Shown here: positions 44,380 through 52,507 of the stretch, piece after piece
Layout: each line of letters opens with the position of its first letter
How positions within the stretch are numbered: the first letter of the stretch is position 1
Assembly (NCBI GenBank): GCA_965199105.1
Contig: CBDAQO010000002.1
Coordinates: 3,720,001-3,784,000, forward strand
DNA length: 64,000 nucleotides
Direction of reading: 5' to 3'
From: LMUY01 sp965199105
GTDB lineage: Bacteria; Pseudomonadota; Alphaproteobacteria; Acetobacterales; Acetobacteraceae
The notes under the pieces: model-generated
The model's database searches: none
Seen by the model: only the letters and a program-made list of their open reading frames with translations
What the model was told of the DNA's origin: nothing
Translations under genes and position numbers: made by a program

Positions 44380-45243
44380 TCACATCTGGACGGCTTGGAC
44401 GGCGGCTTCGAGCTCCTGGAAGGTCGGCATGTGTTCGTTCGGAGCCATCTTGCGGCCGGTCTCTACACTGACCTGGGGTGCGTTGCCATGCAGGTGGGTG
44501 ACCAACACGGCGCGGATGACCTCAAGATACTTGGCCTCTTCCTCCACCACGCCCTTCATGCGCGCCGCTACCGGGCCGGCCATGCCATAGGCCAGCAACA
44601 CGCCCAGGAACGTGCCGACCAGCGCGCCGCCAATCATGGCGCCGAGGACCGCAGGCGGCTCGTTGATGTGCGACATGGTCTTGATCACGCCGAGCACCGC
44701 CGCAACGATGCCCAGCGCGGGCAGTGCGTCGGCCATCGACTGGATGGCGTGGCTCGGATGCAGCTCCTCGTGCAGGGTCTTCTTCAGCTCGCGCCCCATG
44801 ACGTCTTCGATCTGGTGCGGGTCGTCCGCATTCATGCCGACCATGCGCAGGTAGTCGCAAATCAACCCGGTGACGTGGTGGTTGGCGACGATCTTCGGGA
44901 ACTTCTTGAACGCCGCACTCTCTTCCGGCTTCTCGATATGGGCCTCTAGCGCCATCGCTCCCTTGGTCGAAGCCAGCCGCGTGAAGTAGTACAGCAGGCT
45001 CAGCAGTTCGATGTAGTCGGCCTTGTGGAACGACGACCCTTTCAGGACCTTCTTGAAGGCGGCGAGCGTGTGCTTCACGTCGTGCATGCTGTTGGACATG
45101 ATGAACGTGCCGAGGGCCGCGCCGCCGATGGTCAGCATCTCGAACGGCATCGCCTCGATCAGCGGCGCAAGACTGCCGCCCGACATGATGTAGCTGCCGA
45201 AGACGCAAGCGAGCAGGAAGCCCAGTCCACCGATCGTCAGCAT
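44380..45243 (-). CDS. motA: Flagellar motor stator protein MotA
   Basis: 287 residues with four membrane helices. Family marks: the N-terminal GGLGFLLACVFGSYIMSGG, FEMLTIGGAALGTFI, the cytoplasmic loop with SFHKADYIELLSLLYYFTRLASTKGAMALEAHIE, and the pore-lining LPALGIVAAVLGVIKTM and GALVGTFLGVLLAYG. With MotB it forms the proton-driven stator. It follows motB by three bases, the reverse of the usual motA-motB order. Confidence 0.95.
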   Translation of the reverse strand: MLTIGGLGFLLACVFGSYIMSGGSLAPLIEAMPFEMLTIGGAALGTFIMSNSMHDVKHTLAAFKKVLKGSSFHKADYIELLSLLYYFTRLASTKGAMALEAHIEKPEESAAFKKFPKIVANHHVTGLICDYLRMVGMNADDPHQIEDVMGRELKKTLHEELHPSHAIQSMADALPALGIVAAVLGVIKTMSHINEPPAVLGAMIGGALVGTFLGVLLAYGMAGPVAARMKGVVEEEAKYLEVIRAVLVTHLHGNAPQVSVETGRKMAPNEHMPTFQELEAAVQAVQM

Positions 45244-45246
45244 GGC

Positions 45247-46320
45247 TCAGAGTCCTGTTTTGGGGGTCGTGCTGCGTATCACCACGATGGCGATACGGCG
45301 GTTGGCAGCGGCCAGCGGGTCCGCCGGCAGCAAAGGATCACGGTCGGCCTGGCCGGCGACCGACCGAACTTGCGCCTCTGGAACGCCGGCCTCGGCCAGC
45401 AGCCGGCGCGTGGCGTTGGCCCGCTCGGCCGACAGCTCCCAGTTCGACCGGTCGCCGCCGCGGAACGGCGTTGCATCCGTATGCCCGGTGATTGACAGGG
45501 ACTCCGGCAGCTTCATCAGGACTGGCGCAATTTTCAGCAGCAACGCACGGGCCCGATCGTTGAGCACCGCTGACCCGGTGGCGAACATCGGCTGCTTGTC
45601 CTCGTCGAGCATCTGGATGCGCAGGCCTTCGGGCGTGATGTCGATCGCGAGCTGGCGCGCCAGGTCGGCCAACGCCGGGTCCTTGGTGATTTGATCGCGG
45701 ATTTGCTGGGCAGCATCTTCGAAGCGAACTCGCTCCTTCTGCGCCGCCTCAGCCCGGGCGGTGGCATCGGCCTGCAACTGCGCCTGCTTGAGAACGGCCT
45801 GCGTGGCATCCTCCGGCCCGGCAGCCGACGCGGGCTTCACCTGGTCGCCCGGCTTCGGCGCCGCCTTTTCGGCCGGGCCGCCCACCGCGTGCAGGCCGTG
45901 CAGGGTGCGGGTGTTCACCCCTGGCTGCTGGTTCGGCAGCGTGGCCGCCGACGCCGGCGTGTCACTGTCGTCGTCATCCACCTCGAAGACGGGGCGCACC
46001 TTCTCGTTCATCACCGTCACGGAACCGCGGTCCGACGCGAGCGAGCCGTCATCGTTTGGCGTGTGGCCACCAAACGGCGCGCCGAACCCTGACTTCACGC
46101 TCGCCATCGCGTTGCTGGGGCTGAAATAGTCGGCAATGCCGCTGCGTTGCTCCGCCGTGGTCGCGTTCAGCAGCCACATGAGCAGGAAGAACGCCATCAT
46201 CGCCGTAACGAAGTCGGCATAAGCGACCTTCCACGCGCCACCATGATGGCCGCCCTCCACAACCTCTTCCTTGCGGATCACGATTGACGGTCTGCTGCCT
46301 TTGTCCTTCCCGCTCGCCAT
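45247..46320 (-). CDS. motB: Flagellar motor stator protein MotB
   Basis: 357 residues. One membrane helix near 33-52 with the essential proton-binding Asp36 in VAYADFVTAMMAFFLLMWLL. A plug and linker of about 130 residues follow (RSGIADYFSPSNAM). The C-terminal OmpA-like peptidoglycan-binding domain is seen as SLSITGHTDATPF, WELSAERANATRRLLAEAG and VRSVAGQADRDPLLP. Upstream, at 46361-46375, TTAA-N7-CTAA is one base from a full CtrA site. First gene of a motB-motA operon. Confidence 0.95.
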   Translation of the reverse strand: MASGKDKGSRPSIVIRKEEVVEGGHHGGAWKVAYADFVTAMMAFFLLMWLLNATTAEQRSGIADYFSPSNAMASVKSGFGAPFGGHTPNDDGSLASDRGSVTVMNEKVRPVFEVDDDDSDTPASAATLPNQQPGVNTRTLHGLHAVGGPAEKAAPKPGDQVKPASAAGPEDATQAVLKQAQLQADATARAEAAQKERVRFEDAAQQIRDQITKDPALADLARQLAIDITPEGLRIQMLDEDKQPMFATGSAVLNDRARALLLKIAPVLMKLPESLSITGHTDATPFRGGDRSNWELSAERANATRRLLAEAGVPEAQVRSVAGQADRDPLLPADPLAAANRRIAIVVIRSTTPKTGL

Positions 46321-46360
46321 TCACCCGCTCCACGATCGGGACCAGTATCGGCGGAAGTGC

Positions 46361-46375
46361 TTAACGGAGCGCTAA
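46361..46375 (-). promoter_or_regulatory. Near-consensus CtrA site upstream of motB
   Basis: TTAACGGAGCGCTAA is TTAA-N7-CTAA, one mismatch from TTAA-N7-TTAA. It lies about 41-55 bases upstream of the motB ATG and touches the left edge of palindromic element copy D. A single such match could be chance. Confidence 0.35.
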
Positions 46376-46432
46376 AGCATGAAGAGCGAAGGTTTTTCAT
46401 GCTTGAGCTCACGGCTGGCCATCATGCTCTAA
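46371..46432. repeat. Dispersed palindromic element, copy D (degenerate)
   Basis: Runs from GCTAAAGCATGAAGAG to CATCATGCTCTAA. AGCATGAA pairs with TTCATGCT around a GAGCGAAGGTTT loop, and the ends AAAGCATG and CATGCTCTAA match the borders of copies A-C. Its right border gives the TAG stop of the threonine-dehydratase-like gene (46429-46431). Confidence 0.6.
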
Positions 46433-47412
46433 CCAGCTTCGGTAAAGGCCCTCGCGAACACGGCGGGATCGACGTTGCCGCCGCTCAACACCACGCCCAT
46501 CACCTTGCCACGCGCCGGCACGCGCCCCGACAGCAGGGCGGCCAAGGCGACCGCACCGCCGGGCTCGACCACGAGCTTCAGATGGGCGAAGGCGAAGGCC
46601 ATGGCGGCCAACACCTCGGTGTCCGACACGGCATAGGCGCCAGCCAGGTGGCGATGGTTGATCGAGAAGGTCAGTTCCCCCGGCGTCGGCGCCAGCAGCG
46701 CGTCGCACAGCATGGAGCCGCCCGGCGCGTTGGCCACCCGCTCGCCGGCCTGCAGGGAGCGGCCGGTGTCGTCCCAGCCCTCCGGCTCGACCGCATAGAC
46801 CGCGGTGCGCGGGGACGCGCCGGACACCGCCAGCGCGGAGCCGCCAACGAGCCCGCCACCGCCGGTGCAAACCAGCAAGCCGTCCATCACCAGCCCGGCG
46901 CCGGCCGCGTCCGCCACCAATTCCAGCGCGGCCGTGCCCTGGCCGGCGATCACGTCGGGGTGGTCGAACGGCGGGATGAGCGCGGCGCCGCTGCGCTCGG
47001 CGAAGGCGGCCGACATCGCCTCGCGGTTGTCGCGCTGGCGGTCATAATGCACCACATCGGCCCCCCAGCGCCGCGTGCTCGCCACCTTCACGGCGGGGGC
47101 GTCGGCGGGCATGAACACGGTGGCCTTCGCCCCCACCGCGGCCGCGGCGCAGGCGACGGCTTGGCCGTGGTTGCCGGACGAATGCGTCACCAGCCCGGCC
47201 TCCCGCTGGCCGGGCGAAAGCTGCAGCGTGGCGTTGGTCGCCCCGCGCAGCTTGAAGGAGCCAGTGCGCTGCAGCGGTTCGGGCTTGATCAGCACGACGG
47301 CGCCGGTCAGCGCGTCCAGTGCCGCATTGCGCAGCATCGGGGTATGGACGACGCGGCCGGCCAGGCGCTCCGCCGCCGCCAGCACGTCCTGATAGGTGGG
47401 CAACTCCGCCAT
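46429..47412 (-). CDS. Threonine/serine dehydratase-like PLP enzyme
   Basis: 327 residues from ATG 47412, set by AGGAGG six bases ahead. Fold type II PLP enzyme: the PLP Lys is in RTGSFKLRGA, the Asn loop is THSSGNHGQAVA, and the phosphate-binding glycine loop is CTGGGGLVGGSAL. Near full length for catabolic threonine dehydratase or serine racemase, without a C-terminal ACT domain, so not feedback-regulated like IlvA. The deaminated product would be a 2-oxo acid. The TAG stop is contributed by a palindromic repeat. Confidence 0.9.
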   Translation of the reverse strand: MAELPTYQDVLAAAERLAGRVVHTPMLRNAALDALTGAVVLIKPEPLQRTGSFKLRGATNATLQLSPGQREAGLVTHSSGNHGQAVACAAAAVGAKATVFMPADAPAVKVASTRRWGADVVHYDRQRDNREAMSAAFAERSGAALIPPFDHPDVIAGQGTAALELVADAAGAGLVMDGLLVCTGGGGLVGGSALAVSGASPRTAVYAVEPEGWDDTGRSLQAGERVANAPGGSMLCDALLAPTPGELTFSINHRHLAGAYAVSDTEVLAAMAFAFAHLKLVVEPGGAVALAALLSGRVPARGKVMGVVLSGGNVDPAVFARAFTEAG

Positions 47413-47423
47413 GATCGGCCTCC

Positions 47424-48881
47424 TCATGAGCTTGGCAGGCGCAGCATGTCGCCGCGGGCGGTGGCGCGATAGAGGTCGTAGCGTTCGGCCACGACGCCGT
47501 CGCGGCTGCGGGTGAGGACGCCCATCTTGGTGAGGGCGAGCCAGGGCGCCGGGTCCGGCACACCCGCCCGCCGCTGGCTGCGCAGGAGCCACCCGGTTTG
47601 CCCGGCGACAGGGGCCAGCGGCAGGCGGAACAGCGTCCAGCGTGGCTCCACCCCCAGCACCGGGCGTTGGCCCAGGCCGTGCGCGAGCATCGCCGCCAAC
47701 CCGTAATTGTCCGCCGCCACGAAACCCGCCGGCAACTGATCCACCTGCTGCACCAGGCCGTCCCAGCCGCCCAACTGGATCAGTGTCGGGTCGGCGCGAC
47801 GGGGCAGCGCGAGCGCGGCCGTGCTGGCTTGGAGGTAGACGACGGCCGTCATGGCAAAGCCCAGCCCGGCGGCGAGGCGCCATCGCCACGGCCGATACGC
47901 TGCCGCGGCGATGCAGGCCCCCGGATAGAGGATGGCGGGCCAGTTGGCCTGCACGCGGTCGCCCAGCGCGTGCTGCAGGAACACCGCGGCAGCCGGCAGG
48001 GTGATGACGGTGAGCAGGCTAGCCGCCGGGTCGTGCCGCCAGCGCCGCGCCGCCGCCCATATGCCCGCCGCGCACAGCACGGCCACGAGCGGCGTCGCCA
48101 GCCCCACTTGGCTGAGGATCAGTTCGGCCACGTGCTGTGCCGCCGCGGCCGGGTGCCAATCTCCAGTGCGGCCACCCTGCTTGGCGAAGCTGGCCCAACC
48201 GTGCGCGGCGTTCCACCACAGCACGGGCGCGAAACAGGCCACGGCCAGCGCGCCGCCCGCCCACGGCCACGGGGTGCGCAGCCAACGCCGCCCGGCGGGG
48301 ACAGCCAACAGCCACGCGGCAAGGCCCAGCCCCAGGAGCAAGGCCGTATACTTGCTGTCGAGCGCGCAGCCGGCGGCCAGGCCTACGGCCAGCCACCACT
48401 GCGGCCGCCCGGTCGCGAGCAAGCGGCCAAGGGCGGCGAGTGCTGCGGTCCAGAACAGCAGCAGCGGGGTGTCGGGCGTGAGCGTGACGGCACCGGCGCC
48501 CAGCAGGATGGTGGCGTTGAGCAGGGTGGCGGCCGGCAGCCCGGCACGGCGGCCCGGAAACAGGTCCTCCGCGGCCCGCACCAGCAGCAGCGTGCCCAAC
48601 GCGGCGGCGAATGGGGCGAGCAGCCGGATGCCGAAGCCGCCCTGCCCCGCCAGCAGCGTGCCCGCGCGAATCCATAGCGCGACCATGGGCGGATGGTCCA
48701 AGTAGCCGGGCTGCAGCGAGCGCGACCAAACCCAGTAGTAGGCTTCGTCCGGCGACAGCGGCGCCATGGCGGCGACCAGCAGCCGGATGGCGGTCAACCC
48801 GGCGAGGGCTAGGAGCGGTCGGCCTGCTGGCGATAGCCTTGGCGGCGACCGGTCCGCGACGTCAGCTTGGTGCGGCGGCAT
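47424..48881 (-). CDS. GT39-family membrane glycosyltransferase (ArnT/PMT-like)
   Basis: 485 residues with about eleven hydrophobic helices. The periplasmic-loop catalytic Asp-Glu is in LSPDEAYYWVWSRSL, followed by YLDHPPMVALWIRAG, the standard GT39/ArnT sequence. Such enzymes move a sugar from a polyprenyl carrier to lipid A, protein or another envelope acceptor. The start at ATG 48881 overlaps the upstream acetyltransferase gene by 73 bases; no better internal start exists before the catalytic loop. Confidence 0.88.
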   Translation of the reverse strand: MPPHQADVADRSPPRLSPAGRPLLALAGLTAIRLLVAAMAPLSPDEAYYWVWSRSLQPGYLDHPPMVALWIRAGTLLAGQGGFGIRLLAPFAAALGTLLLVRAAEDLFPGRRAGLPAATLLNATILLGAGAVTLTPDTPLLLFWTAALAALGRLLATGRPQWWLAVGLAAGCALDSKYTALLLGLGLAAWLLAVPAGRRWLRTPWPWAGGALAVACFAPVLWWNAAHGWASFAKQGGRTGDWHPAAAAQHVAELILSQVGLATPLVAVLCAAGIWAAARRWRHDPAASLLTVITLPAAAVFLQHALGDRVQANWPAILYPGACIAAAAYRPWRWRLAAGLGFAMTAVVYLQASTAALALPRRADPTLIQLGGWDGLVQQVDQLPAGFVAADNYGLAAMLAHGLGQRPVLGVEPRWTLFRLPLAPVAGQTGWLLRSQRRAGVPDPAPWLALTKMGVLTRSRDGVVAERYDLYRATARGDMLRLPSS

Positions 48882-49540
48882 GGCGCTGCGTGTCTGCCCG
48901 ACGGCGCGCTGTCAACCCGGCGAGCTTGCGGCGGCCCGCGCTCCACCCCGATCACCCACGCGGCGTGCGGCCCGACGGTCAGCCGCAGCCGGCGGTGCCG
49001 GAACACGCGGCGGGCCCTGGCGGCGACGGCCAGCAACACGAACGCCTCGTTGCCGTCCACGTCCGCCGGGTCGGGCAGGCGGCGCTGCAGAATGAGTTCA
49101 CCCGTGCCGGCCCAAAAGCCGACCGGCTCGAACCCGGCCTGTTGGTAGAGGCTGCGGGCCGGGCCGTTGTCTGGCGCCACCAGCAGCCGGATGCGGCGGC
49201 ACCCTGGCATGCGGCGCAAACGCTCCATCACGTCCAGCAGGGCGGACCGGCCGAAGCCGCAACCCTGGCTGCGACGGTCCACCGCAAGCCAGCCGAGCCA
49301 CCAGCAGGACGTGTCTCGCAGGTCTGGGTGAACGACGTAGAAGCCAACCAGGGCGCCCTGCGCCGACATGGCGATCATGGAGTGCGCCAAACCGTGTTCA
49401 ACGGCGGAAACGATGCCCTCGACCGGGCCCAGGAAGCGCGAGACCTGGTCAGGATCCAGTTCGACGGCGGTGACCGCGGCCAGTTCGGCGCGGCTGATGC
49501 GGCGGTAGCTAAGGGGCGCGAGGCCCCGGGTTAATGACAT
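48809..49540 (-). CDS. GNAT-family N-acetyltransferase
   Basis: 243 residues. The GNAT domain covers about residues 10-155: WLGWLAVDRRSQGCGFGRSALLDVM is the acetyl-CoA-binding strand and loop (the usual Q/R-x-x-G-x-G/A), then RIRLLVAPDNGPARSLYQQAGFEPVGF. The substrate is unknown. The last 85 residues are Arg-rich and look low in constraint. They overlap the start of the glycosyltransferase gene, so the functional protein may effectively end earlier. Confidence 0.75.
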   Translation of the reverse strand: MSLTRGLAPLSYRRISRAELAAVTAVELDPDQVSRFLGPVEGIVSAVEHGLAHSMIAMSAQGALVGFYVVHPDLRDTSCWWLGWLAVDRRSQGCGFGRSALLDVMERLRRMPGCRRIRLLVAPDNGPARSLYQQAGFEPVGFWAGTGELILQRRLPDPADVDGNEAFVLLAVAARARRVFRHRRLRLTVGPHAAWVIGVERGPPQARRVDSAPSGRHAAPCRRTKLTSRTGRRQGYRQQADRS

Positions 49541-49665
49541 GACCCACTTCGTTCAGACTTTTACGGAGCCAAGCCAGTCAGGGTGCCAGAGACGTATCCC
49601 GCAGCTTCCCCTGTGGTCGATTCCTGCGTTGCACAATACCCACAAAAGGGTGAAGTTTTTATCAA

Positions 49666-49695
49666 CGTGATCGCACACGATTCCGTGTGGTCACG
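49666..49695. repeat. Hairpin between GNAT and lrp genes
   Basis: CGTGATCGCACACGATTCCGTGTGGTCACG folds with CGTGA to TCACG and CACACG to CGTGTG, closing on a short ATTC-like loop. It lies 15 bases past the lrp stop. No T-run follows on the lrp strand, so it is not a typical intrinsic terminator. The ATTC loop recalls element copy A, but the outer borders are absent. Confidence 0.4.
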
Positions 49696-49710
49696 CACCC
49701 TACACGCAGG

Positions 49711-50190
49711 TTAGATCGGCACTCCGGCAACATTATGGCTGGTCCGGATCGTCTGCAGCGTCTGCACCCGGCTCACCGACTCCGCCCCGGTCAGCGCCTG
49801 GGTGAGGCTGTTCTCGTGCGCCGTGTCCCTCGCCACCAGCCGCAGCAGGAAGTCACCCCCGCCGCGGATCATGTGGCACGACCGCACCTCCGGCCAGCGC
49901 GCCACCATGCGTTCGAACGCGGACAGCACGGCTTGCTTCTGGCTCTCCAGCCCGACAATGGCGAAGAACTCGATCGGCCAGCCCAGCTTCGCCGGGTCGG
50001 TGTCGGCGTGGTAACCGCGGATCAGCCCCGCCTCCTCCAGCCGGCGCACCCGCCTCAAACAGGGCGGCGCGGAGATGTCGGCGCGCCGGGCCAGCTCCAC
50101 GTTGGTCATGCGGCCGTCCTCTTGCAGCTCGGACAGGATGCGGCGGTCGATGGCGTCCAACTCGGGCGGATCCTTGGGAATGGGCTTCAT
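49711..50190 (-). CDS. Lrp/AsnC-family transcriptional regulator
   Basis: 159 residues from ATG 50190. N-terminal helix-turn-helix: LDAIDRRILSELQEDGRMTNVELARRADISAPPCLRRVRRLEEAGLI. The C-terminal RAM/AsnC ligand-binding domain has VARWPEVRSCHMIRGGGDFLLRLVARD. Lrp-like regulators respond to amino acids. Divergent from trxB across 142 bases that include an AT-rich patch (AATAATATTG near 50242); this could be an operator for itself or trxB. Confidence 0.93.
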   Translation of the reverse strand: MKPIPKDPPELDAIDRRILSELQEDGRMTNVELARRADISAPPCLRRVRRLEEAGLIRGYHADTDPAKLGWPIEFFAIVGLESQKQAVLSAFERMVARWPEVRSCHMIRGGGDFLLRLVARDTAHENSLTQALTGAESVSRVQTLQTIRTSHNVAGVPI

Positions 50191-50332
50191 CCGGGCTGCA
50201 CGCAGCGCCTCATTATGGACTCGGGGGCGGCCAGCGGACGAAATAATATTGCTGGCAGCAGTGGACAAGGCCTCGCTTGCGACACCCGGCGGCCGGCCTG
50301 ATATGCTGCGCCGATTGCAGGAGTGAGGCGTG

Positions 50333-51334
50333 ATGGCAGAGACGATCCACAGCCGGGTGCTCATCGTGGGCGGCGGGCCGGCGGGCTACACCGCGGCGAT
50401 CTACGCGGCCCGCGCCAGCCTCGCGCCGCTGCTCGTGCAGGGGCTGCAGCCGGGCGGCCAACTCACCATCACCAGCGAGGTGGAGAACTACCCGGGCTTC
50501 GCCGCCGCCGTGCAGGGGCCCTGGCTGATGGAGCAGATGGCGGCACAGGCCGAGCATGTCGGCGCTCGGCTGGTGGCGGACGTGATCACCCGGCTGGACC
50601 TGTCGGCGCGGCCCTTCCACGCCCTGGCCGACAGCGGCGACAGCTACACCGCCGACACCATCATCGTGGCGACCGGGGCGCAGGCCCGCTGGCTGGGGCT
50701 GCCGAACGAGCGGGTGTTCGGCGGGGCGGGCGTCTCGGCCTGCGCCACCTGCGACGGGTTCTTCTTCCGCGGTAAGGCGGTCGCGGTCATCGGCGGCGGC
50801 AACACCGCGGTCGAGGAGGCGCTCTACCTCACCCATCACGCCGCCTCCGTCACCGTCATCCACCGCCGCGACAGCTTCCGCGCCGAGCAGATCCTGCAGG
50901 ACCGGCTGTTCGCCAACCCCAAGATACGGGTGGTGTGGAACGCGGTGGTGGAGGACATCATCGGCTCCCTCGCGCCCAAGGCGGTGCAGGCCGTCCGCGT
51001 GCGGGACCAGGGCGGGCGCATCACCGACATCCCGGTCGACGGCGTGTTCATCGCCATCGGCCACGACCCGGCGACCGCGCTGGTCCGCGGCCAGCTCGAC
51101 CTCGACGACACCGGCTACGTCAAGATCGCCCCCTGGTCGACCGCCACCACCATCCCTGGCGTGTTCGCGGCCGGAGACGTGGCCGATTCGCGCTACCGCC
51201 AGGCGGTGACTGCGGCGGGAATGGGCTGCATGGCGGCGTTAGAGGCGGAGAAATACCTCGCCGAACACGCGCCAGAGGCCGGCTTGCGCGCCCGCGAGGC
51301 CAAAACCGAGCAAATGATCGGCGCGTGGGACTGA
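50333..51334 (+). CDS. trxB: Thioredoxin-disulfide reductase
   Basis: 333 residues from ATG 50333, with AGGAG at 50319-50323 (GTG 50330 is in frame just before). FAD/NADPH enzyme that reduces thioredoxin. The FAD loop is VGGGPAGYTAAIYAARA, the redox pair is Cys137-Ala-Thr-Cys140 (CATCDGFFF), the NADPH loop is VIGGGNTAVEEALYL and the C-terminal FAD motif is GVFAAGDVADSRYRQ. The next gene downstream is a LysR regulator, a recurring neighbour in Rhodospirillales. Confidence 0.96.
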   Translation: MAETIHSRVLIVGGGPAGYTAAIYAARASLAPLLVQGLQPGGQLTITSEVENYPGFAAAVQGPWLMEQMAAQAEHVGARLVADVITRLDLSARPFHALADSGDSYTADTIIVATGAQARWLGLPNERVFGGAGVSACATCDGFFFRGKAVAVIGGGNTAVEEALYLTHHAASVTVIHRRDSFRAEQILQDRLFANPKIRVVWNAVVEDIIGSLAPKAVQAVRVRDQGGRITDIPVDGVFIAIGHDPATALVRGQLDLDDTGYVKIAPWSTATTIPGVFAAGDVADSRYRQAVTAAGMGCMAALEAEKYLAEHAPEAGLRAREAKTEQMIGAWD

Positions 51335-51422
51335 TTCCGCAGCAATTCGTTCAAGACATAGCTGCTCAGCCTGTTACTCTCCCCTGGTCGTTGCGCACGA
51401 GTGGTGAAGGGGCCGGGTTTTG

Positions 51423-52307
51423 ATGGATTGGGACAAGCTGCGGGTGTTCCACGCTGTGGCGGAGGCCGGTAGCTTTACCCATGCAGGTGACGCGCTGAAC
51501 CTCAGCCAATCCGCCGTCAGCCGCCAAATTTCGGCGCTGGAGGAGAATCTGCAGGTCTCGCTGTTCCACCGCCATGCCCGCGGCCTGATCCTGACCGAAC
51601 AGGGCGAGAGCCTCAACCGCACCGTGCGGGATGTGTTCGCCAAGCTGGCCATGACCGAGGCGTTGCTGACCGAGAGCAAGGAGCGCCCGACCGGCCGGCT
51701 GAAGGTGACGACCACGGTGGGCTTCGGGTCGCACTGGCTGTCCTCGCGCATCAGCGGCTTCCTGGCCGCCTACCCCGACGTGACGATGACGCTGCTGCTG
51801 GACGATTCCGACCTCGACCTGGCGATGCGGGAGGCCGACGTCGCGATCCGGATGCACACGCCCAAGCAGCCGGACCTGGTGCAGCGCCACCTGATGACCA
51901 TCCGCTGGAGCGTGGTGGCCTCCAAGGACTATCTGGCCAAGCGCGGCACGCCCACCCGGCCGGAGGAGCTGGACGACCACTCGCTGATCCTGTTTGGCGA
52001 CTACCGTCCGCCGGTAGCCGACATCAATTGGTTGGCGGAGATGGGGCGCCGCTCGGGCCAGCCACGCCGGGCCGCGCTGGAGGTCAACTCGCTCCACGCC
52101 ATGGCAATGGCGGCGCATGGCGGGGTGGGCATCGCCGTGTTGCCCAACTGGATGGATCAGGAGACCAGCGGCCTGGTGAAGCTGCTACCCGACCTCAAGG
52201 CGCCCAAGATCGACGTGTATTTCGTCTACCCCGAGGAGCTGCGCAATTCCAAGCGGGTGGCGGTGTTCCGGGATTTCCTGCTGTCCGAGATCCAAGGCTT
52301 GCAATAA
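51423..52307 (+). CDS. LysR-family transcriptional regulator
   Basis: 294 residues from ATG 51423. The N-terminal winged HTH reads MDWDKLRVFHAVAEAGSFTHAGDALNLSQSAVSRQISALEENL. The C-terminal part is a periplasmic-binding-protein-like effector domain (LKVTTTVGFGSHWLSSRISGFLAAYPDVTMTLLLDDSDLDLAMREADVAIR). It is downstream of trxB, 88 bases away, so may have its own promoter. The effector is unknown. Confidence 0.93.
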   Translation: MDWDKLRVFHAVAEAGSFTHAGDALNLSQSAVSRQISALEENLQVSLFHRHARGLILTEQGESLNRTVRDVFAKLAMTEALLTESKERPTGRLKVTTTVGFGSHWLSSRISGFLAAYPDVTMTLLLDDSDLDLAMREADVAIRMHTPKQPDLVQRHLMTIRWSVVASKDYLAKRGTPTRPEELDDHSLILFGDYRPPVADINWLAEMGRRSGQPRRAALEVNSLHAMAMAAHGGVGIAVLPNWMDQETSGLVKLLPDLKAPKIDVYFVYPEELRNSKRVAVFRDFLLSEIQGLQ

Positions 52308-52447
52308 GGCGTTTGCTGCTGGCGGCGATGACCGTTTATGGCAACGGCGTTCCGGCGCGCGACCAGCCCGATGCGGACCATCCTTAGAGTGTGCCACCCG
52401 GCCTCGACGATGTCGTTTGATCGCTCGCTAAGTATTCTGCGGGCCCG

Positions 52448-52462
52448 TTAAAGCCGGCTTAA
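52448..52462 (+). promoter_or_regulatory. CtrA-type site upstream of the interrupted chemoreceptor
   Basis: TTAAAGCCGGCTTAA is an exact TTAA-N7-TTAA, the full CtrA consensus, 46-60 bases before the proposed ATG at 52508. CtrA controls motility and chemotaxis genes in many Rhodospirillales. The sequence is also nearly self-complementary. Confidence 0.55.
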
Positions 52463-52507
52463 CCCTCGCAGCGCATGATCGGGGCGGCCGGGGAGGGCCG
52501 TTCCTTA

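Noticed and set aside
52329..52388. Nineteen-codon ATG frame after the LysR gene
   Set aside because: No ribosome site or recognisable product; too short to support.
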